From assembly GCF_020907985.1 (NCBI RefSeq), contig NZ_JAJJPA010000018.1:1-64000 (forward strand): a DNA stretch of 64,000 nt, written 5' to 3'. The notes under the pieces are model-generated. The model saw only the letters and a list, made by a program, of their open reading frames with translations. It made no database searches and was not told where the DNA came from. Below, piece by piece: positions 59,836-64,000 of this stretch. Each line of letters opens with the position of its first letter. The stretch's first letter is position 1. Both the position numbers and the translations under genes were made by a program. This DNA comes from Kitasatospora humi (lineage in GTDB: Bacteria; Actinomycetota; Actinomycetes; Streptomycetales; Streptomycetaceae).

Positions 59836-60915
59836 TCAGCTGGCCGTGGTGGTGCGGCTGGCGCGGTGCTGCAGGAACAGGCCCTTGACGAGGTCGAAGG
59901 GGACACTCTGGTTGATGGCGTCGAGCATCATCTGAGCGAATCCGTAGGCGGGTTCGGCTTCGAGGGCGGCATGGAAGGCGACTGCGGCGGTTGCGGTGTC
60001 GTCCTGGCCCCATGAGTTGATGCCGAAGAGCGCGATCGGCACGCTGGCCAGGTGGCGGTAGTCGGGAACGCAGCGCTGGGCGAGGTGGCGCCATAGGTTC
60101 TGGAGGATGGGCAGTTCGTCGGGCAGGACGTAGCCGTAGGCGGCGTCGCGCACCGGGGCGTAGTGAAGCGTGAGGATCAGCTGCGCGGCCAGGTCGGGGT
60201 CGATGTCGGTGGCGGCATCGCCAGCGAGCAGGGATTCGAGCGTGGCGCGGAGGTGCTGGACGGCCTGCTCCTTCACAGCTTCGTGGCCTTGGGCGTGGAT
60301 TCGGTCGGTCAGGGCCAGCACTGCCGTGTCCAGTGCGGCGTGCTGCTGTTCTGCCTTGGTCCCGTCGATCGGCGCGAGGGTGGCGAGGATGTCTGCTCGC
60401 CGGCGCGGGGTCGGCAGGCCCTCGACCACGGCGTATGCAGTGACGGAGCCGGGGTTGTGGGGGCCGCGGATGGGGGTGCCTTCGCGGGTGGGCTCGGTGT
60501 CGGTCAGGTAGGACCACCAGTGTGTGGCGGTGGTGTAGAGCAGGTCGGCGATGCGCAGCTCGTGGTCGAGGGCGGCGTTCCTCAGGGCGTGGGCCAGGGG
60601 TGCGTGGTGGAGCAGCGAGTCGTAGCCGTAGCCGGGGTCGTTGGGGTCGGCGCAGATGTACAGCGCGACCTGGGAGACGGTGCCGCCGTGGTGGGCGCTG
60701 CGCTCCAGCAAGGTGGCGATCAAGTCGGTGGCGAGGAAGGCCCAGTGCGCCTCGTCGGCGGGGATGTCCGTGCGCAGGGTGCCTTGGAGGGCGCCGGTGG
60801 TGGTGTTGATGCCGGCGACGATGATGCTGTTGTCCGGGTGGTAGCCGAGCAGGTGCGGGAGAAGTTCGGCGAGTTCGTCGGGGGTGCTCAGGCGCAGGGG
60901 GGTGTGCTCGCTCAT
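59836..60915 (-). CDS. DUF4192 domain protein 1
   Basis: A 359-aa protein of the actinobacterial DUF4192 family (function unknown). The N-terminal signature is TPDELAELLPHLLGYHPDNS followed by IIVAGINTTTG. Later blocks are ILATLAPIDGTKAEQQHAAL, DPDLAAQLILTLHYAPVRDA and the end VPFDLVKGLFLQHRA. Cytoplasmic, helical in the second half. GAGGAGAC lies before ATG 60915. It has its own leader, shared with gene 2, and its own terminator. Confidence 0.85.
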   Translation of the reverse strand: MSEHTPLRLSTPDELAELLPHLLGYHPDNSIIVAGINTTTGALQGTLRTDIPADEAHWAFLATDLIATLLERSAHHGGTVSQVALYICADPNDPGYGYDSLLHHAPLAHALRNAALDHELRIADLLYTTATHWWSYLTDTEPTREGTPIRGPHNPGSVTAYAVVEGLPTPRRRADILATLAPIDGTKAEQQHAALDTAVLALTDRIHAQGHEAVKEQAVQHLRATLESLLAGDAATDIDPDLAAQLILTLHYAPVRDAAYGYVLPDELPILQNLWRHLAQRCVPDYRHLASVPIALFGINSWGQDDTATAAVAFHAALEAEPAYGFAQMMLDAINQSVPFDLVKGLFLQHRASRTTTAS

Positions 60916-60933
60916 GTGAAGTCTCCTCAGGTG

Positions 60934-61005
60934 GGCCCGGGTTCGCGGCCCGGGCCTGGCAGTTGCAACCTTGGGTTGCTTTTCTTGACTCAAGTCTATT
61001 TCTTG
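60934..61005 (-). promoter_or_regulatory. duplicated leader element, copy 1
   Basis: On the minus strand, in order: GACTTGAGTCAAG, AAAAGCAACC, hairpin GCAACC-CAA-GGTTGC, then CCAGGCCCGGGCCGCGAACC. Nearly the same block lies before DUF4192 gene 2 at 62192-62263. It includes the palindrome CTTGAGTCAAG and a CCCGGG/CCCGGG stem. Confidence 0.8.
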
Positions 61006-61043
61006 GGCGGGTGATTGGGCACACCCCGCGCCGGATCCGCTGG

Positions 61044-61086
61044 CCGCGCGGGCCGGACCGCGACCTCTTCGGTCCAGCCCGCGCGG
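61044..61086 (-). terminator. terminator of DUF4192 gene 2
   Basis: CCGCGCGGGC plus GGACCG pair with CGGTCC plus GCCCGCGCGG, with one bulge. It starts 11 bp after the stop. Confidence 0.88.
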
Positions 61087-61096
61087 TGACGGGTTG

Positions 61097-62170
61097 TTAG
61101 CTCTCTGCTGCCAGCCGTTCGGCGCGCTGCTCGCGCACGATCTGCAGGAATGGCTCCGGTCCGTGCCCGTTGTTGATCAGCTGCATCAGGGTGTCGGCCA
61201 TCGTGTAGTGCGGGTCGCGCTCTTGCGCCTCGTGCAGCACGATGCGGGCCGCCGCCTCGTCCTTGGCGTTCCAGGCGGCGAAGCCGAGCAGTACCAGCGG
61301 AGCAGCGGAGTACTCGGCGTACGGGTCGACGCAGCGCCGGGCGAGGTTGCGCCACAGGGCGAGCGCTCGCGGCAGGTGGGCGGGTTCGGCGTACTCCATG
61401 GCGATGTCTCGGATGACCGAGCTGCGTAGCGCGAGGAGCAGTTCGGCAGCCTCCCGGTCGTTCAACTCGCCCTGCTCGCTGGGTGCCGTGAACAGGGTGT
61501 CGAGGCGGTGGATGGCGCGGTCCAGGAAGTCGCGCTCGCCTTCTGGGCCGTGCTCGCGGAAGCGGATGATGGCCTGGTCGAGGGCGTCGCTGCAGGCGGC
61601 GGCGTGCTTGCCGTCCGCCGGAGCGAGGGCGGCGAGCACGCGGGCGCGGTCGAGCGGGACGCGGCTGCCATTGGCGATGGCGGTGACGGTCACTTGTCCA
61701 GGCTGGTCCGCGCTGGGGACGGGGTGGCCTTCCTCGTCGTCGAGGCAGGCGGCATCCAGGTAAGACCACCAGCGGCCTCCGCTGATGCACAGCGCCTCGA
61801 ACAGGTGGAGCCCGAGACGTTCGACGACGGTGGTCGTCACCGCGACGAGAGGCTGGGTGCGGCGCATCGCGTCCGCGGGCCGCTCGCCCGGCTGCAGAGC
61901 GGGGACGACGATCAGCATCAGCTGTTCCGGCAGTCGCCCGGCCTTGTCCGGCGCGGTGCCGAGGGTGTCGAGGATCGTGTTGACCACGCCGTACCAGTCA
62001 CCGGGGTCAGCGGGGATGTCGAGCCGGGCGAGCCGTCCGAGGTGCTTGCCGGACAGGGCGCCGAGGATCAGGCTGTTCTCCGCGTGGAAGCCGAGCAGGA
62101 AGGGCAGGGCTTCGACCAGGTCCTGCGGGGAGCGGACGTTGATTGGGTCTTGAGTCGAAGGATTGGTCAC
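61097..62170 (-). CDS. DUF4192 domain protein 2
   Basis: A 357-aa protein with the clearest family signature of the three: RSPQDLVEALPFLLGFHAEN, then LARLDIPADPGDWYGVV. Other blocks are PEQLMLIVVPALQPGERPAD, VLAALAPADGKHAAACSDAL and NRGxEE-like YAEYSAAPLVLLGFAAWNAK. The GTG start follows AAGGAGAACC. It is similar in layout to gene 1 throughout, indicating duplication. Confidence 0.87.
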   Translation of the reverse strand: MTNPSTQDPINVRSPQDLVEALPFLLGFHAENSLILGALSGKHLGRLARLDIPADPGDWYGVVNTILDTLGTAPDKAGRLPEQLMLIVVPALQPGERPADAMRRTQPLVAVTTTVVERLGLHLFEALCISGGRWWSYLDAACLDDEEGHPVPSADQPGQVTVTAIANGSRVPLDRARVLAALAPADGKHAAACSDALDQAIIRFREHGPEGERDFLDRAIHRLDTLFTAPSEQGELNDREAAELLLALRSSVIRDIAMEYAEPAHLPRALALWRNLARRCVDPYAEYSAAPLVLLGFAAWNAKDEAAARIVLHEAQERDPHYTMADTLMQLINNGHGPEPFLQIVREQRAERLAAES

Positions 62171-62191
62171 GGCGGGGTTCTCCTTGGATGG

Positions 62192-62263
62192 GGCTCGGGT
62201 TCGCGGCCCGGGCCTGGCAGAAGCAACCTTGAGTTGCTTTTCTTAACTTGAGTCTACTTTCAG
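62192..62263 (-). promoter_or_regulatory. duplicated leader element, copy 2
   Basis: Minus strand: GACTCAAGTTAAG, AAAAGCAACT, hairpin GCAACT-CAA-GGTTGC, then CCAGGCCCGGGCCGCGAACC. It matches copy 1 except for a few bases; two G/C changes weaken one hairpin pair and the CTTGAGTCAAG palindrome. Confidence 0.8.
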
Positions 62264-62358
62264 CCTCGGGGCCCTGGGCACACCTACGGCGCACCAAATG
62301 GCCTGGCGCATCGGCGTTGTCGCTGCGTGCAGGCCGGCTGCAGCCTGCCTGTGACTGC

Positions 62359-62392
62359 CCGGGGCGGGCGGGGCCAGACCCGCCCGCCCCGG
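62359..62392 (-). terminator. terminator of DUF4192 gene 3
   Basis: CCGGGGCGGGCGGG pairs perfectly with CCCGCCCGCCCCGG around GCCAGA, eight bases after the stop. Confidence 0.9.
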
Positions 62393-62399
62393 ACTGCCG

Positions 62400-63458
62400 T
62401 CACTCGGAGCTGGCCGCCCTGCGGGCGGCGCGGGCGGCGCGCTGCTGCTCACGGAAGCTGTGGACGATCGCCTGGCCGCCTTCGGGAAGTCCGACGAGCG
62501 TCTGCATCGCCATGATGGACAGCATCATCTGGATCGGCTCGTGGTCGGGTCGCAGCAGCTTGGCGCGCAGCAGGGCGGTGCGGGCCGTCTCAAGGTCCCC
62601 GTCCATCCAGCGGGCGTGGGCGAACAGCATCAGTGGTGCGGCGGCGAACTCCTCGAACGGCCCGACGCAGGCGCGGGCGAGCTGGGCCCACAGCTCTTCC
62701 GCGCGGCGCAGCTCGGCCGGCTCGACGTAGCCGGTCGCCGCGTCCAACACGTCGCCGTGGAGGACGGCGACGGCCAGTTGGGCGGCGAGGTCGTCGCTGA
62801 CCTGGTCGATCTCGGGGTGGGCAACCAGCTCCGCCATGGTGCGGTCGAGCAGCGTGATCATGCGCTCGGTGACCTGCTGCTCGGTGCGGTCCGCGAGTTC
62901 CTGGTCCAGCTTGTCGGTGGCTGCCCCCATGGCGTCGATCAGCTGGTCGGCTCGGTCCCCGCTGGTCGGGCCTGTCAGCCGCGCCAGGACCTGCTGCTCG
63001 CTGCCGCCCTCGCCGCCGGGCCCGGCGTTTGCCTGGGAGCCCGCCGCCGCGTCGTCGTCTTCGGTTGTCTCCTGCCAGGAGTTGCCGCTCCAGTGCAGGC
63101 TGCTCACGACGTCGATGCCCCGTCGCCGGCAGGCGCCGGCGAGGTGGCGGGCGAGCAGCGCATGGCGGTCCCGGTCGGCTGTCTCGCCCGCGCCGTCCGG
63201 TGCGGGGTGGATGAACAGGGCTGCACCGAGAGCGGGTTCGCTGTTACGCCGGTGCATGTAGTCCATGTGGTCGACCATCTGCTCGGCGAACACCGGCCAG
63301 GCCTCCAGGGCGGTCGGCACGGTGGAGCGCACGACGGCGCCGGGCCGGTGGTGCTCGGTCAGGCCGACGACGACCACCCTGCCCTGCTGCGGGGCGGTCT
63401 CGAACAGGTCGGGCAGGAGGGCGGCGAGGTCGGCGGGGGTGGGTCGGTTGGTGGGCAC
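62400..63458 (-). CDS. DUF4192-like protein 3 (divergent)
   Basis: A 352-aa protein with the family layout but a weaker N-terminal signature (PTPADLAALLPDLFETAPQQ, RVVVVGLTEHHRPGAVV). An acidic linker DDDAAAGSQANAGPGGEGG near residue 140 replaces part of the middle. The second half (LAAQLAVAVLHGDVLDAATG, FAAAPLMLFAHARWMDGDLE, LRPDHEPIQMMLSIMAMQTL) is clearly homologous to genes 1 and 2. GTG 63458 follows ACGGGAGAC. It lacks the leader element. Confidence 0.75.
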   Translation of the reverse strand: MPTNRPTPADLAALLPDLFETAPQQGRVVVVGLTEHHRPGAVVRSTVPTALEAWPVFAEQMVDHMDYMHRRNSEPALGAALFIHPAPDGAGETADRDRHALLARHLAGACRRRGIDVVSSLHWSGNSWQETTEDDDAAAGSQANAGPGGEGGSEQQVLARLTGPTSGDRADQLIDAMGAATDKLDQELADRTEQQVTERMITLLDRTMAELVAHPEIDQVSDDLAAQLAVAVLHGDVLDAATGYVEPAELRRAEELWAQLARACVGPFEEFAAAPLMLFAHARWMDGDLETARTALLRAKLLRPDHEPIQMMLSIMAMQTLVGLPEGGQAIVHSFREQQRAARAARRAASSE

Positions 63459-63486
63459 GGCTGGTCTCCCGTGGGTGTGGGTCGGG

Positions 63487-63552
63487 GCCGCGCCGCCCGG
63501 ACGGGGCGGCGCGGCAGGTGGCTGGTGGGCGGCGGGGCGTGCCCGCCGCCGG
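63487..63552 (-). terminator. double hairpin after DUF932 gene
   Basis: First hairpin: GCCGCGCCGCCC (63487-63498) pairs with GGGCGGCGCGGC (63504-63515). Second: GGCGGCGGG and CCCGCCGCC around GCGTG (about 63530-63552). Both lie between the DUF932 stop and the start of DUF4192 gene 3. Confidence 0.8.
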
Positions 63553-63557
63553 GTGGG

Positions 63558-64000
63558 TCAGGCCGCCAGCAGCAGGGACTTGGCGAGGTCCTTGACCGGG
63601 TTCTTCTGGTCGTGCAGCAGGGTGGTCATCGCGAGGTTGGCGCGGTGCTCCTGCTCGGTCAGGGCCTCGGGCACCTTGACGGTGCGGAAGTAGTCGTCGA
63701 ACTCGATGACGGCCTGCAGGGCGGCCCAGCGGCTGCCCCGGATGTTCTCCTGAGTGGCGGCCTCACGGAACAGGAAGTGCAGGCGGTCGCGCCGTTCCTC
63801 GTGGGCCGCGACCAGGTTCTTGCGGGCGCCCTCGCCCGGGGTCTTCCACAGCTGTGTGATCAGCTGGTCGAACTCCTGGTTGGTCATCGGGGTCTGGAGT
63901 AGCTCGGTGGCCTCGCGCTCGAAGGCGGCGGCGTAGCGCTCGGTGAAGCCGAGGGTGCGTCGGGCCTCCTCCAGCCGGGAGAGGGCGTCGGCGGTGTGGC
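63558..64000 (-). CDS. DUF932 plasmid/phage-like protein, C-terminal part (runs off window)
   Basis: The frame is open to the window edge; only the last 146 residues are visible. HTADALSRLEEARRTLGFTE, EFDQLITQLWKTPGEGARKN and ATQENIRGSRWAALQAVIEF match the C-terminal end of the DUF932/TIGR03299 family found on plasmids and phages. An internal ATG at 63887 is not the start. It supports an extrachromosomal or integrative origin for this end of the window. Confidence 0.8.
   Translation of the reverse strand, partial: HTADALSRLEEARRTLGFTERYAAAFEREATELLQTPMTNQEFDQLITQLWKTPGEGARKNLVAAHEERRDRLHFLFREAATQENIRGSRWAALQAVIEFDDYFRTVKVPEALTEQEHRANLAMTTLLHDQKNPVKDLAKSLLLAA

Noticed and set aside
57727..63902. 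Several long plus-strand frames opposite the DUF4192 region
   Set aside because: They are antisense shadows without starts or families; terminators and ribosome sites all support the minus strand.

Overview
The window is high-GC actinobacterial DNA with purine-rich ribosome sites, frequent GTG/TTG starts and gene families typical of Streptomycetaceae (NsdA-type TPR regulator, DUF6126, DUF4192, DUF6297, SpoIIE-type phosphatases). A Streptomyces or Kitasatospora chromosome is the best guess; the genus is inferred from gene content alone.

1-13.8 kb: signalling and stress genes. These are a PAS/PP2C phosphatase, an NDH-2-like flavoprotein, TetR and AraC regulators, an ECF sigma factor fused to a membrane-anchored NPCBM sugar-binding domain, a FrnE-type DsbA oxidoreductase, a metallo-beta-lactamase-fold hydrolase, and a NarL-type two-component pair divergent from an ABC exporter. 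13.8-24.5 kb: a universal stress protein, a degenerate asparagine-synthetase-like protein, an NsdA-like regulator, L-2-hydroxyglutarate oxidase, trmB, an initiator tRNA-fMet with a strong terminator, a lipoprotein and a possible 23-residue micro-gene. 24.5-34.7 kb: envelope and regulatory genes, including a TNT-domain secreted protein, a frameshifted MerR, an ArsR-SRPBCC fusion, an L,D-transpeptidase, PadR plus a membrane sensor protein, a degenerate LytM protein behind a ydaO-type (c-di-AMP) riboswitch, and an alpha/beta hydrolase-TetR operon. 34.7-50 kb: a secreted BNR propeller, a cupin regulator with a DUF6126 micro-gene, a GH65 phosphorylase-HAD mutase pair, a StrR-like ParB regulator, 3-hydroxyisobutyryl-CoA hydrolase, a CTP-synthase-like amidotransferase, a LysR regulator, a second ABC system and a PAP2 phosphatase.

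50-64 kb is accessory DNA. A 3'-half copy of tRNA-Lys at 50939-50981 and the intact tRNA-Lys at 53185-53257 bracket about 2.2 kb whose only convincing gene is an AAA+/DUF234-type ATPase, so it looks like the remnant or minimal form of a tRNA-integrated element. Beyond the tRNA lie gene fragments (HAD, creatininase), an orphan DUF5753 protein, a methyltransferase, several unrecognised proteins, and then a run of minus-strand units: a Cys-rich small protein, three DUF4192 paralogues and a DUF932 plasmid/phage-like protein cut by the window end. Each DUF4192 gene is followed by its own perfect hairpin, and two of them share a nearly identical leader. This cassette and the tRNA-Lys element are the best candidates for something undescribed.

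Repeats are unusually common: an interspersed GC-rich element of about 33 bp placed inside coding sequences, tandem arrays of 86, 34, 24, 35 and 20 bp, and an identical 18-bp palindrome upstream of two separate small-membrane-protein genes.
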